Below, piece after piece: positions 11,946 to 27,266 of a DNA stretch of 64,000 nucleotides; the stretch's first letter is position 1, and the number at the start of each line of letters is the position of its first letter. Position numbers and translations under genes: made by a program. The notes beneath the pieces are model-generated. The model saw only the letters and a program-made list of their open reading frames with translations. It ran no database searches and was not told where the DNA came from. Location: positions 7,006,001 to 7,070,000 of the forward strand of contig OX387606.1 of assembly GCA_947568835.1 (NCBI GenBank), read 5' to 3'. The DNA comes from Protonemura montana. Lineage: Eukaryota > Arthropoda > Insecta > Plecoptera > Nemouridae.

Positions 11946-14563
11946 TCGACCTGTTAGCAGATGGAGCTCGGTCGTGTGGCCATTCCAATTACCGAAAATA
12001 AATTACCACGCAACTAGTGAATTCACATAGCAGAACTCTCTTCTGTCGCACTGAACGATGCCAATTCGCTAGGCATTCTGAATGAATCATGCTGATATGT
12101 TAAATTGTAATTCTGCATCTGGAGACTTGGATATTTCCTACGCTTAACGACTTTCTTTAATTAACATTAGAATTAGTAGCGATTCACGCCATGTTACTCG
12201 AGTTGTCTTCAAGAGTGTTACTCGTGTACTGTGCCTCGAGTACAGCGACTTATTCCACTTTCACGCCTCTTGCTGCATGGAAAGTTGCAAAGTTCTTTGA
12301 TTACGCGGATCGCAGAGCAAGACGGGGCTGCCGCTCCGCATGTCAACTGTCGTTAAATCCTGTAGAAAGCGTGCAATAAGTCCCGGGTTTTAATCAAATT
12401 AACACAAGGTATAGGAACACTTACAGAGTCCTGCTTGTGAAAATGGATGGAAACAAAGCTTATAACCGTACTGCCATAGTGCTAATTTAAAACTGTCTTC
12501 GCGAAAAATAGCCACCAAAGGTGAAATTACCGTCGTTTCGAGTGTTAATAATTCTACTGAACGTTATTTCTTGCAGATTACTCGCATTCGAGACTGGTTA
12601 ACGCTTAATTTATGTTAATCAATGCTAACCTCAACGATTTATACACACTTACCGATATTTTCAGCCGTTATTATTTAATTGCAGAGGTTTGTTTTTTCCG
12701 CACGCGCTCTCGGGTGCCAATTTCCGTTACCACGAGTTACCGTGTCGTTTGCTCAGCAAAGAGTTTGACTAAAACGCTGGCTCTCTGACTATACATATAA
12801 ACTCAATGCTTTACCAGTGTGGTAACGTAATCGCTCAGGCTTCGAACAGAAATTAGCCTCAAGTTTTCAAAAAATCTCCACAGTGCGGGGTAAATACACA
12901 CGGTCATTTCAATTTTAACAGAATTCAAGCTTTTTCTGGCTTTTCAAAACCGTAACGAAAAGTGGTTCTGTAAAGTATCGACACCTCCTAACCTATTTCT
13001 AAACGCCATTCCGCCAATATCCGCAAAAGTGTATCTACTTATCACATTGCTCTCTAAAGTAACATTTCTATGAAATGGTAATACATACACGGGACTGAGC
13101 CAACACCATTTACCATAACATGGTATGCTTGGGCAAGCATAAGCTTCTACTGGTCGACCTGTTAAATTTACACAGCCACAATTCTAACCCGGTCCGCGCG
13201 GTGACTGTCAAGGGAAGACCGAGTTCCCACGGACGCTTTGCACCAATTGTTATCTATGGTCGCTGCATCCCACTGCTGCAGATCCTATGATGATACATGC
13301 GGGTGCGCACTAGCTAAGATGCAACAGTGTCTTGCTACTTTACTTTTAATAAATAATGGATAGATGTTATTTACTGCTAGATGCACAGCATGGTTAGTTT
13401 TCCGGTTTTTATTTTATTGTAGGGATTGCGATATTTCTTGCTTTGCACACCTGGTTATTCAAAGAGTATCCGGAGATTTGTCGTGCTAGTATCTTGTGCG
13501 GGGTTCTTAATCTAGGAATGGGAGATGAAAAATTAAAATATTCGAGCATAGTACTGGGCTAAAGAAAATATTTTTGACTGGTTATTTTAGTAAAATTGAT
13601 CGTGTAATCTTGCTGCTTCTGTGCTCCACTCTTCCGTTGATGTCGCATCAGAGCTTAGGTTTTAAAAGCATGTTTAATATTGAAAAGTCAAGCGAACCAA
13701 GATAACATTTCTGTGTGCTCAATTTCTTCTCAAATTCCTTCAGTTCATTGAGTTTGAGTGCAACGAAACTTCCAACTTTACCAAGAGACTACGGCCCTTA
13801 ATCCAAGAGATCTACTATCACACTACATCCTCAGCCTGCACTGAATGCAACTAATTCGTATCGCATTGCGGATCGGAAGCACACTCGCCTGCGAAATGCA
13901 GATGACATGCCAACTGCATTCGCTTAGCCGATTCTCTTTCATATACGCTTGCATTTTCACGTCATCTACCACGTTTTATGCTGCACGTTACGTCTGGAGA
14001 GACAAGGACTTCAAGGCGTCTTTCGAGTTGCATCCTCCATAAAGCTCTACTTACAACCAAGGTAAATTCTCGGTGTGATAGTATTACCAAGATGCTAAAG
14101 GTTTCATATATACCCGTCGTACTCACTTGCCGTAAAACAGTCGACATAACTTTACACTGTAGTTAAAAGGAAAAACAGATGTTCAAAGACACTTTCAAAG
14201 TGTTGAGCGCTAAAAAATGATGTGGTGTACAAATCTAACAATACTCGTGTTTAACGCTTTAATGCTATTGATAGAGTCTGTTCGTTTTGCGGATTGTGCG
14301 TTCTTAAAATGACTTATTCGCAATCCAATATATTTTTCAGTTTCTACCTTTACACAAATTCTCAAATAAAATTGTACAGTCGATGCTGCTATCTCAAGGT
14401 ATTAAGCATTTCTGGCCTATGCTGAGTGCCATGGTCATATAGGATTGTGGCATGGCATTTGATTTGGATTCGGCATGACAACGTCTAAGCCAATTGTCTA
14501 ATAATACGCGACCCGTCTGTTCGTGACCAAACTCGTGACCCGACTATCAACCCTTGCTCTCCA

Positions 14564-14580
14564 TCTCTCTCTCTCTCTCT
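14564..14580. repeat. (TC)n microsatellite
   Basis: A perfect CT dinucleotide run of about 17 bases in otherwise ordinary sequence. Confidence 0.9.
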
Positions 14581-17500
14581 GCCCGATTCTCTCATTCGCG
14601 TGACCGGCCGGTGCTCTCCCACTCTCTCTTGCTGAATAATGACAAGAACCAATGTGGCATTCTTAGTAGACCTGAAACCCGAATCGCAATCTACGCCAAA
14701 CTTGAGATAATTTGACATGATCAAGTTCAGGCCTTCAAGACTCAGCATTTATGGTAAGCTCAAAGAGTGTCTTGAATGGGGTTGATTGACCGATAATGTT
14801 GCTCTCAGTTCAGACTCGGAATATTGGGTGGCTGTGTCAACTTGAATTCGTAAACCAATTAAAATTCAGAAAGCTGTGTTCAAAAATGAATTTATCTCGC
14901 CAATATAAGAACTTATTACTTGAGCTTAAGCGACTGGCATTTTTCAGGTTCATTAGCAATTATTTTCCTCATTAAAAACTGCTGTTTGTTTGTCATTGCT
15001 TTAGATTCATTTTTCTAGAAATCTCTTTCGAGGAACTTAATTAAAATGAAAGTTCAAAACAAACTGATGAGACTTTTAATGGATGCTTTGAGGGCCTATA
15101 AACACACAAAGTCTCAAAGAGGAACGTCGTCTGTATTGCGTTATAGTACCTTAGTCACTAATATACCGAGTTTGTTAGAAACGGCGGAGGTATTGGTACC
15201 TCCACATAATTATGTACGGGAGAATATTCAGGTGATGCAAGTTCAGTTGAACGGAGCAAACTTGTAAAGATACTAAATACATTCCTCAACCAAGCAACAT
15301 GTTTGCTAGGATAAGTTTGCTGGTAGCGATCTTGCTTAGTTCCCACTGGGGCATTGCGGCAAAATACCAAAAGACCCAGCAGTTGCATTTGAATTATGCT
15401 TCCCAGCTCGATATGTGTGTTCGCGAACTGCTGGCAAGAAGACAACTGATGCATTGCATGTGAAAGAATAATTTGAAAAAAAAAACTGCTCATTCCACGC
15501 TTAAATCGTTTTTATTAAAATCGTGTTGTCATTTTTCGGCTATAAATTATTCTCGTGTACGCGTGGCGACCTAAATGACTTCTCCGTTCTCTCGTTCCTG
15601 AGGGTAATTTTCTGTGCTCACTGGGTTACATAAAAAAAATTACTAAAAATTGGTGAAAAAGACAAACATACCCATTTACTCGTGTTTGTTTTCAAGAAAA
15701 ACAGATGTTATGGTTAACCGCCATGAATTTAGAAGTAAAGTTGTTATCGCTATGGTAAAAACTCTTCAGAATCTAAAAACGCCATCTGTGATTGGCTGAA
15801 CATCATTAATCCCTAGGTTTAAACTTAAACTCGTCTTTGTGGACCCACTACCTGCTATCATCGAGTTCAGATGGTCTTTCCATGTCCAATGAAGAAGGGC
15901 ACACTGAAAATCCCATGCCTGTGGTGTTAAGCGAAATGTAAATTATGATATTATTTAGCATACGCGGACTTTATTTTACAAGTTATGATTGAGCTTGAAC
16001 AGTTTAGTTTAACTTTCGTTTCAGGTGCGCTCAGATCGCTGAACTTTTTCATTTTTCAAATCTTTAGCTAAACTTTGCCAAGTTTTCTTTCTGCGTAACT
16101 TTGTGTGCGAGCCTTAAAACGTCTAAAAAATAAAGAAATCGCCTGCATGTAGGCGATCCAGTAGTCAAATTTCTTCCCGCCGCCTGCCTTTAGGCAGCGA
16201 ACTAAATTTATTTCGTACTTATTTTGGTAAGCACAAGCAAACTGTAAGTACCTACATTGGACAGAGCCCAAACTTTCAAAAACTTACAGCCAAATTTAAT
16301 TAAATCTTCGAACGTACAACCACACATTGGTATTTCTTGTCCTCATCGAAACAATCATACAAATCCGATTAAGACCCAAGAGAGCCGTTATCAGAATTTC
16401 ATTTATAACAGATCACTAAGTTTTCGCTGCTAACTCTGGGTGAGCTTAGCGTACCAAGTGTGAATTACAAGACTTCTTGCTCGTTTTCCAACTTCGGCTC
16501 GAACAACGACTCCAATTAATTCTAGATTACCTACGCCAAAATAGATGTTATTTGGTGGTAAACTTAGCAAGTCTATTCCACGGTTATAATAATATGTTAT
16601 TCGATGGATTAAACCATTCAAGTTTTGGTATCGATCGATTCTTTGGAAAGTTCTGAGTGACTGCAATATGGTTGATACGTTCGCAGCGTGCGTACACTGC
16701 ACGCATTAGTTGCGAGGAAAGTTCGTCGAGATTACAAAGTTGCTTTTACGCGGTGTGAGGATATGGTTGTTGCTGGTTTGTTAATAAAAGACAAGCGAAC
16801 ACACAAAGAAAACAACCTTTACCGCACGGTATTTTCGAAATTTTGTCGAATACAACTTTTACAGTTTTTCCTTAAATTCACGCAAGTTTCAGATTCGTTT
16901 TAATCTTTATTAATTGCCCCCCGACAAACTTCTTTTCCCTTTTTTTAGTTGCCTAACAGACAAGAAATTTTCCTCAGCCACAGACTACCTTTTTTTTCCA
17001 CGCTATGATATCGCTGCTTTCTAATCTAGTTTAAGCCCATCATTCTATTTTATTTTATATTCCTTCATCTTCGTTGCACTTAATAGCCAAGCTGCGCCAT
17101 CTTTTTCTCTATATAACGCTCGGTATTATTATACGATATCTTGCTCACTCTCTTCTACCATTTTAATACTCTTAGGAATTATTTTCTTCTCCCTTCCACC
17201 CACGCTGGTACGTTTCTATTCAACTCATTAGCCTATAATATAGTGTGTTCTCTTTCCTTCATCCTGTTAGTAAGCTAACCTCCTCGCACATATCGTCTCT
17301 TCTTTGTCATACCCTCGGATCTACGCCTAGCACTCTCCCTATTCCACCCGTTCGCCCCGTTTCTCCGCAGATTAATTACTTGTGCCTCCTAATCGAGGAG
17401 ACCAGGATAATGAAGGTCTGGACTTATTCCATCTAATGCTGATTTGTGTACGGGATTTCCCTAAAGTATATGCCTCTTCTCCTATATTAGCTCAACTCCG

Positions 17501-20500
17501 TGTTGAATTCTCCAGTAGCATCCTATCTACCTTACCAACATTCAATAATTAAGATCTCTTTGGCAATTTAAAACAATCTCGGTGAAGAGACATCGTAGTT
17601 GTTCATTAGCAACGGAGCTGGTGGTGTCATCACGCTGGGAAATAAATCCACGGTGCAATTAAACTGGCGGCGAGACAGCGCTCTTTACTGAACCCGTGCG
17701 GGGATCGAAAGTCGCCATTGATGATCAATCTAGTGTGGAACGATGCGCAATTAGAGGCACCGTGCCCCTATTTTGTCGGGGGAAAGCCTGGAACGCAAAC
17801 ATACCATCTTGCGCTCGATTCAACATCGATTGAAAGAAACTTCAGACAAATTGTCGCTAAATTGTTCGAATAAAATTACTGAATTGAGTACAATTACTGG
17901 GGCAAGTATGACGAGGGTTTGAATGAAAAAGGTGGTAGATGAACTTTACATTAAAAAAAGGGAGAGAGAAGTTCTTTTCAGTGTTAAATACCCTGCGAAC
18001 ATCGCACGGTTTGGTTTTTAAACCCACCCTGAAGACTCATTTGCATGTGAGGATACGTTGCTAGTCCATAATGTTTCAATTTTTGCTCCAAGTGTACACT
18101 TTTATTACGCCCTCTTAACTCAGAAAGCTCAATTCCCATTTCTGTGATAAAATATAATTCGGTTTTTATATAGAGATGAAAATTTTAAATAGCCATCGCT
18201 TTGAATTTTTTTTGAATAGCTTTTTTATATCATGAAATTTTTCGCCAATTATTAAACTGAATAATTTTGTATGAAGAAAGGGATACTGATTAAGGATATG
18301 AAACGCAATTTTTTAATTCGTAAATATTGATTTAGCAAGTCGCACAAGAGCGAAGAGACGCCTCAGAAGACTTTTGTCCAAAAAATGCATTTTTCCTTTA
18401 ATATGGACTGTGTGGACTATTTATTCGGGAACTTTCTGAATTTGTCTTTACCGTGTAGCCTAGACTGAGCTTAAAGCCAGCAAACTTCCAGAACATTGTA
18501 ACAGCGAATTAGGAAAACGGATCTAACGAAAATGAGTTAAATAATGAAGAGTATTTAGAATCTTGTAGATGAAACGGTAATTTGTAGTACATAGCAAAGG
18601 TATGTGCAAGCTAAAAGGAAACGACACGGAGATATCTGCAAGTGAACACACAATAAGATAGAATGAGAGATCACGAATGAGGAACAAGATGAGGAGGAAC
18701 GGAGAGGAACATAATAAATGAGTGGGATTGAAAGTTAGACAGAACATCGTAGTAGAATTGAACATTAATTCAATTTCTGTGAGTAAGGCAAGGAAGGAAC
18801 CACCGAAGACGGCGAAGCACGTATAGACGTTCTAGAGTAGAACAGGGGTCTGCAGCTATTGCACAAGATACATTAATGGGGTGGCTTATCTAAGGGAAAC
18901 CGAATGTGATGGCTGATGCCATTGGTGGCAATGACGGCAAGAAGATTTATAATTGATTAAATACTAACGTTTGTTGAAAATGTAACGACATGAAAGTGTT
19001 AAAGGCATGAAATGCACGTTATTACACGATGTTTTCTTTAGAAAATGTATGGACATTGTTTGATGAGATGTTTTTTTCTATTTTATTTGGAGAGGCTGAC
19101 GATAAAGCTAATTGTGAATCAGAGTAATGGAAAAGAGGAGAGTAATGAGCCAACTTTGGCTTACCGCGATAAACCACGAAAGAGAACGAGTACTCGAAAC
19201 TTCCATCGACAGCAGAATGGAATTGGTTCAAGTGGGTTTCCAGGAGGAGGGTGGAAAAGAAGTCTTTACTGCACTTATCGGTGATACAGCCCACCGTGAT
19301 ACCCAATCTTGGACTCGTTGAGCTTAGAAAAACAAGTTTTCTGCACGTCGTCGGTTTATGATGGCGGAGGTGAAACCAGGTGACCCGAAGCTGATAAAAA
19401 TACGTATTTTTTTTTCTCGAACTCGAGATGTTCAGAATCGTGGCGAAATGTGTTAAGGATCAGTAGACACGGAAAGCAATAATTTCCGATGTAAAATGTG
19501 TTTTCGAATAATATGTTACCAATCTTAAAGCTTGTTCGTATTTGAAAAGCATTTACAAAACGGAAATTACGTTTAAAAATTGAGTGAAACTTTATCCACG
19601 CATACAAGCCTGCAAGGAAATAACTAGCACTAAACTTAAGTAATAAAAAACTGCGTTCGATCGATTCGGAGTGAAGAAAAAAGGCCCGGCTGATAGACTG
19701 ATGGACATCCCTGATTTAGAGTCTTTGCTCGAGTGGAGAGAGTTTCGCCAACTTGTCCCATACAAGCTGTCATCGACACGAATTATGAAGCTACTCTTTA
19801 AGCAATAAATTCATACTTCTAGCAGCTATACGGGCTGGAAATTGGCTGTTCGCGATTTCGAATCGGGAAGTATAAAAAAATCGCATTTAGAAAGGGCGAC
19901 AAAGCGATTTTCGTCTTATTTTCTGTGTTTGATGCAGCTCCACCAAAACCGAACCCCTAGCACAAAAACGGTTGTTTTTATCCAAGGTGATGAAAAATGT
20001 ATTTTTATGATTTATCATCTAAGCCAAAATATATTTTCAGCGTGTGAATCGGCAATTTATGGAAAGCTGCGAACGCGATATATACCTATATACCACATAT
20101 GTACTTTTCAGCTTTTGAGGTGATAAGAGATGCTGAAATAATGAGGTCCGTGAACTTTTCATGAAGCTATTAGTCTACCTTTCTGTGAAACGAATAAATT
20201 TGCAGGTCATTAATGCGAAATGGGCGGCCTAGCTCGGAAGTCGAACAGGACATGTCATCTCTCTGCGAAAAAGAAGCGTGGGTGCGGTAGATAGGGGGGA
20301 TCGGGGAGAATCGGGTAGGCCAGGGATACTGAAAAGAGACTAGGGTATATCAAATGAACTTCCCCTTTCAGTGTGGGTTAGGGTTCTCTATTTTCAACTA
20401 AAAAAGCACGAAACAAGCCAGCATGATTTATCTAAGAAAATGGTGAAAACTTATATATATTTTTTTTTACTTTTTGTTATTGTTGTTGTTTCTTCTTCTT

Positions 20501-21432
20501 TTTGCAATCAGAAGAGCAAATAGTTTTCTAACGGCACGGGTGTTAAACTGTTTCAACTATAACAACTGTATTCTGCAGTAGTTTCAGACGAAGCCACTTT
20601 TATGGCACGTAGCACGTGCAGTAAATGCATGCACAAGAAAATCGAGTCTAGCAAACTGGACGATTTTCTTGACGAAACTTGAACTAAAGCACCCACGAGT
20701 AAGATGGAGGTCATTCATTAACTGAGTGAACTCATGATAAATTCATGGTAAGCTTTCACTACTCTTTTTTTTATGCCTAGGGACATTTTAAGTTCAAATT
20801 TGATATCAAATGAACGTGAAACTCCATGAACTTTAAGAACGGCGAAGCATTTCGGAAAAAAAAATCGTCCAAGTAAATATTTGTCGGGAAAAGTTGTACC
20901 CCAAAATTAATTTTATCGTCGCCAGATTAAAGCTGAGGTTTTTGGTGGAGGTGCCGAGTTCAATCAATTCCGAAAAATGGGCCGCAACGTTGATCACTCG
21001 CGGAGATGAATGCGTTCCTAAAATTGGTCACAATTGCGTCGAAACAAATCACTGTACATTTCTCCTGCTCTGACTTTTGCAGACCAAAAATTAATTATTA
21101 TTTAACGCTTGATTTCCTGTCATGATAGATGATCTGCTGGCGTGCTATTCTTGAGATCTAATTAAGATAAGGCGGCTACAAATGCCAGGAACACGAAACA
21201 GAGCAGGCGAGAAACGAGAGAAGGAATTTACTTTATAAGCTGCATAGCTGTAAACCAAGAAGAGGTAGTGAAAATTTTCTTGTATTTGGCAGAAATTTTA
21301 ATTGCCATACGGTTAAATTGACGCGATTGCATTTTCTTTAACTAGGTACGTTATCATAGTCCATGGCAATTGCATGTTAGGTTATTTCTTGAAGGGAAAT
21401 TCTATAGGAAACAGTTTTAAAACGATACGGTC

Positions 21433-21510
21433 AGTTCAGCGGGAGAATATACTTTACCGGTAGAGGCACTCCCGGACGTTTAAAGTGACAAGCGGGCCAA
21501 CTGTAATTTT
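21433..21510 (+). repeat. Partial copy of a dispersed ~280-bp repeat (reverse orientation)
   Basis: CAGCGGGAGAATATACTTTA, GGTAGAGGC and GTTTAAAGTGACA followed by GCCCAACTGT-like sequence match the reverse complement of the ends at 38.74-38.81 kb and 49.44-49.52 kb. Similarity fades after about 21510, so only one terminal segment is clear. Confidence 0.6.
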
Positions 21511-24500
21511 TTTAAACACTGGAAATCATTTTATTATTAACAACACTATAACCGTCTCAAAAATTGATGCCCAAACGCGGATTTCCCATTTGCTAAGCTC
21601 TTGTCCTTTTACCCTAAAGCCAAAATGTTTAGTGCATATTGGTGCACATTTACTCCATCTAAACTTAGCACTAGTTTTCACAAAAACTATTTAAACTGGA
21701 TTTTGAATGATAAGTGAAGAACAACCAAATGTCCTATCATTTCGTAACTTGTACCTGTTACTTTATCAAAGTTAAAGTAGTCTTGACAATTTCCGATAAT
21801 ATTTTCCGATAATTGTTCCGATATTAAGATGTTCCACACATAGTATCGGTTATCTATAGGTATTAAAACACGTCAATTTTTGGGGTCATATTTTCTGGGT
21901 CATATTTTCGAAATTACAAAATATGTTACTTTTTTTATTTTTGACTTTGATTATTTTAGTTAGATGCATTTAGAATGCCTGAACTAGGTCATTTTAAATT
22001 TTTTGTAGTTCTCTTGTATAGGAAATTTTCAGTGCTACTTTCACCATTGATAACGTAACAAGCACAAGTTACTAAACGTTTCTAAATTTAGTTGTCTAAA
22101 AAAGATTCTTTCAAGATATTTAGTTCTCTAGCCTATTATAGAAATCTTGGTGACTTTTTGCTGATAATAGATGTATTAAAATCTCACCACTTACTCATAA
22201 CTGCGATTTAATTGAAGAGTGTGAATAATAACGATTGGGGGGACGGGGGAAAGTCTTTGAGTTGGTACCTTCTCTCGCGAGCTAGACTGTACACCACTAC
22301 ATCATTTAGAAACTATGATTCGAAAATGTGCACATTTGCATTTGTGTGCAAAAGGTTTTTTTTCTTTTGACTTAATTTACGACTTGTTGACGTGGTCGTT
22401 TTGACAATAATTGATTCATGACAATAAAATTAATCAACTGTGCACATAATATATTATACCCCCAGATAATATTTTGATGATTGATTATTGATGTTTCAAG
22501 ACCATCAAACAAAACAATCGTGATAACCACATTATTATTTACTCAAATCACTCTCGAAGCATTTAACTAAAGCATTACACGTTGTTTAAATACATGTTAA
22601 CCATGCATAAGCTATCTTATGATGCAAACTGTCTCCATTACACACACACACTTACACATAGTAACATTTAATCATTAGTTTATATACTGCGGGTAAACCA
22701 CAATCTAATATAAAACTTAACCATGCCCTCGGCTCAGGTCTTAAAATTATGTTTGCAAACATAAGTTATATCCGTATATAATGCACAAGTATAATTACAT
22801 TTCTGCCATGTTACTGACGGATACAATTTTAGTATAACGTCTATTTATCACGTTAAACCCACATTATAACTAAACTGGAAATAAATATCACAAATTACCA
22901 TCGTTTATAGATATTTAGTACACGTATTATATTTATTCACGTGCACACATGCAAAATTATTTAACCGGATGCGGCTAGGCGCTTTGAATGCCTATAATAA
23001 GTTATAGACCAGTTAAGTTCCGCAACAGATTGCGCACACGGGTTTTATCAAGCACGGGATCTTCTATATTGCGTCATTACCTAAGTCCAAAAACCGTTTA
23101 GTGGCTTCCTAGCGAAATGGCGTGCTATATGGCAACGATTCCCCGAGGACTATGACTGAATTACTATCATATAGTAAAAGCCTTACGAATATGGAGGTGA
23201 ATTCCAATCTCGTTTCGATGCAATCAATGCGTCTCGAGCTTTTGATACCGATTCAGTGAGGCGTAGGGGTACGCATCGTACTCCCCAGAAGGTTGTTGCT
23301 GCCTGCTCACTATCTCTCTTATCTGAGAAAGTAACTTGAACAACGCCGATGTAAAAGGTAAGTTTGTGCTGTAGCCGGGAGGAACGTGTCGAAATAGATA
23401 CAGGAGAATCGATGTGAAATGGAGATTTTTGCTTTCAGAAAATGCACTGAATCTAATTTCGCCCGAGGCATGAACGTTTTGCTGGCATATCTTTCGATGT
23501 AACGAGTGTATTTGGTTATATGAGAAAACGGTGTACAAGCATGCTTTAAAGTTACAAATGCCTTGCAGTATTTCTTGCACAAGTATTTAGTCAATTTTCT
23601 CTATCGTTTTTGATATTTTTGTAAAGATCACTATATTATGGCCACGCCTTAAAAGATACATAGAGGTCTCAAAAAACGTTGCTGAAAAGGGTGTTGACTT
23701 GGATTTCGTCTATAATAAAGTACAATTGAAAGGAAAAATATGAAATTCTGTAGTAGGTATATCGTGCAGACCGGAGAGCCACAAGAACAAAACTGTTCAA
23801 GTATTCCATGCATACCAACAGCTGATAGAAAGCAAGGGTTCCTGTATGCAATATGCATCACATTCACACCCTCCAGGCATAACGATGACGAGGGATTCGG
23901 CGCTGGGCGTCGCGGTTGAGAAGGCGCTGGCGAAGACGCTGGCGAAGCGAGGGAAAGCGCGCCGTAACGTAGCTAGGCGGTTTAGAAGGTCGAAACGAAA
24001 GAAAATAACTTTAGTTCCGCACCATTTGCAACTTTTAACTCGCAACTCTGCTTGTGGATCCGCATCTCTGCCGAACCAATGTCCATCCATTCACTGTTTT
24101 ACAGTCCAGTGCCCGATAAAACTCTTGTACACCCAGTCAGAGGCGAAAGCATGCACTTTAAAAGTGAAAAAGTGCACTTTCTATGCACTTAACTTGATTT
24201 AGTACACTAACAAATCATCGTAAAAGTGCTTTTAGATCCAGTTTGTATGGCGTTCGGTCAAAATAAATTTCGTTAATGGGTAAAAGGTGGACGCTTTAGT
24301 GCTGTCGTGGAATCACTGTCTTGATGTTGCCGAAATGTTAATCGGAATGTTGAGATCAACGAAAGAAAGTATGTACATTCCTAAAACTGGAGATCAATAA
24401 GAAAAAGTCCCGTGTCAAAGCAGCACGGTTCTCATAAGATTCAAACAATCACGAAAATTATTATGAGCAAACAATTGGATGATTATTTTCTGTGCGTCCG

Positions 24501-24668
24501 ACACATAATGACAATGTAACCGAGAAAAGTATTTAGAATAGTTTTAGGAATAGTTTGCGAGATAAATCATGAATTTTCCCGCCCCCTCAAAAAAAAACCG
24601 TGGATCCATTTCCAGTTTGATTGCGTCTCGTCGCATTTAACGCGGTGGCGAGGAGTGCAGCTAGCGCC

Positions 24669-24669
<1 letters not shown>

Positions 24670-24699
<30 letters not shown>
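24670..24699. repeat. (CGG)10 trinucleotide repeat
   Basis: Ten perfect CGG units in a GC-rich pocket at about 24630-24705. On the minus strand one frame reads nine alanines followed by GALAALLATAL, but no start codon or good splice pair brackets it. Such tracts are common in 5' untranslated or homopolymer-coding exons; neither is shown here. Confidence 0.92.
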
Positions 24700-24701
<2 letters not shown>

Positions 24702-27266
24702 GCAAGAACATTAGACTGAGATGTGCGATGCTTAAGCCAATGATCTTGGTCGGAATCCAGGACAACTTTAAATTATTTCATCGTTCAGATAAATCCTCTT
24801 TTGAGATGTGCAGTTTGGCCCAGATCTGTCTTTGCGCCAAGCTCTCGAGCTACGTGCATAAGATATTTCAATGCGAGAAAACATTATTTTGTCGCTTACG
24901 GAATTGGATATTATGATTTGTGTGCATATCCCATTTTCTTATGGGATTTTAATCGATAATCTCGACTATATCCTGGTATTGAATATCACGAATATTAAAA
25001 CAAAATTTCCTTTCGGGGTTTTTTCAGTTATACTAAAATGTCTTTATTCCTTATTTTATTCAACTTTATATTCAATCGGCATCCACTTTTAAATGGTCTT
25101 TGATTCCGTTCATACATTTATTGACTTTGCCGATAAAAAAAAGTTCTTAAGAGTCTCCTCCAAGCTAGGGCTCTTATTATTTCTATTATTATGGTTAGTA
25201 TTGGTCTTTTCACGTACATTTTTTCTCACAGTGGCACGTTTCAAGCAATTCCTTTCTTTCGATACGATTAAGTGTATTGGATTCGTTTTGAAATCGTATT
25301 ATCGCCCCCCAGCCGGGTCGCCCAGCAGTAGTACTTCTTCCCTGGTGCACCGCACGTCTAGGGCGGCCTACACAAGGTCTGATTACTTGCTAATGTTATA
25401 ATAGAAATGCCGGTAGCACACACCATTCTGCTCGCTCGTTCGCCCCCAAATACGCACCCTCATCTCATTTAAAACCACTTTATCTGATTTCGACATGCAC
25501 GTTCATATAAATAGAGGCCCGCCCGTCTAGCGATTTAATGCGAAACATTGCTATTTCAATCTCGGTAATAATACTTCGTGACATCTAGTTTCCCGTGCGT
25601 GGTCTCGCTGGTCTCGCCACGGTCTCGCCTTAGAATCTCTTGGCGTCATTTTTACCCATGACCTACGATAAGCAGAAATGTGAAAACGGAATAAATTTTC
25701 AGCTGGCGTTGTTCAGAACGTGCTTGCCACTCTGAGATATTGGGGGAAATTGTGTGAACTTTTCAATATTTTTCCATTTGGGTAGGTGACCTTTCGTATT
25801 ATCGATATCGGCAAAGTATTTATTTTAGAATCGGGTCGTATTCTTTGGATCTAATACCGTCTTGGATGTTCTGTAAGTACTCAATAGGCCAAGTTGGCTT
25901 GCCCTTATCAGCATTTGTCTTTCTCCTACTCCTGTACAAATGCCGCAGCTATGTGCTGGTTATTGTCTACCAATTTGAAAAATTTCGAGTTTCTAGCGGA
26001 AGGTAATGGAATTGGAATTGTACCATCTGGCAGTAATGGCGTCGAGAAATGAGTGTTACGCTTTTCAATGCATAATGCTACTTCAAATATAATGTTATAG
26101 TTTATAGGATTATATTTTTGTGAGCACCAGAGAGATAATACCAAATAAACGAAAATGTGCCAGAGAGAAGATTGTCGGAAACAAAGTGCGCAGCTGCTCA
26201 GACGAAAGTGTTATGGACATTGAGAAGTAAAATGGCTCCTTTCCTGTTTCGAGTTTCCCTTGGGCCATATCAAGACGCGTTAGGTTTTCTTCACTCGACA
26301 CAATAACAAAGGAGCAGTCTCCACATATTTCACCATTGTAGGGCATACGTCTGAACGCAAACAGCCAAAACTGTGTTTGCTTTGTTGGGTTGGACTACAG
26401 AGAGAGTAAAAGAGAGATAGAGAGAGTAATGAGGAGCTGGCTGGTGCAAGGGTTAATTTTTTTCCTCCTTTGATTTGCATTTGTAATGTAGCGCGTTTTC
26501 TCGCCATGTTTCCCATAAACATACACTTGCGTCCACGGAAATAGACGCTCGTCATTAACAATGGACTCTCGGCATACAACGTATTTGCAGGAAACACATG
26601 TGATTAGAGCCTGGAGTAAAGATTCGTCCTCATTTTGTTGACGAACAAGATGACGAAGGAAGAAAAAAAAAAGAGAATGAATGTGAAAAGAAGTACTATA
26701 CCTTTAAATCCAAATAAATATAAGAGCAATTTTCTCGAGACACTTCGTTACGGCAGCCCGCGCGAAACGTGGCTTTTGGAGATGTCTTCTTGACAGAATA
26801 GTTCCTGTATTATTATTATTTTTTGAGTGTCTCTCCGAGAAAAAAAAAAAGTATTATGCCCCTGTTTCGGTTTGCTAAAGTTGCACCATTTCGTCGAAAC
26901 GAAATCTTTCTTTTTACGGCGCTTTATCGTGTTTTCTATGATACGCTATTCGCTGCATTAGCGGAAACAGCATAGGCAAGTGATTAAAGTAAGTAGCTGG
27001 CCATTACAAAAGTGGGGTTATGTTATGGGAAAATTGCGTTATCGTGTTTCTGTCGGTCTCTAGTTCTGCCTAACCAAATGCTATTCCTGCTTCCACCATC
27101 AACGAGTGTGGTGCCAGAGCAAGGATAATATGTAACTAAAATGTACAGGGAGTCTCTAAATAAAACCATATTTTCTTGCAAATGTAGGTTGATGTGATTA
27201 GGCTACAGTACTACTTAATGCTAATACGAGACTAGTAATTTTTTTTTAAATAAAATTATAGACATT

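Larger units (their letters stand above)
8583..21432. other. Long noncoding stretch (probable Dpr intron, first part)
   Basis: About 12.8 kb with no recognised coding exon on either strand. It contains AT dinucleotide runs near 11181-11215, a CT run at 14564-14580 and a possible decayed repeat at about 11811-11945. ORFs up to about 110 codons occur at the rate expected by chance. Expected to be intron if the Dpr N-terminus lies at higher coordinates. Confidence 0.6.

Noticed and set aside
23846-24202. 118-codon plus frame with a Lys/Arg-rich middle (VEKALAKTLAKRGKARR)
   Set aside because: The basic stretch derives from an imperfect GGCGCTGGCGAAG duplication in the DNA; the minus strand is equally open and no splice sites bracket it.
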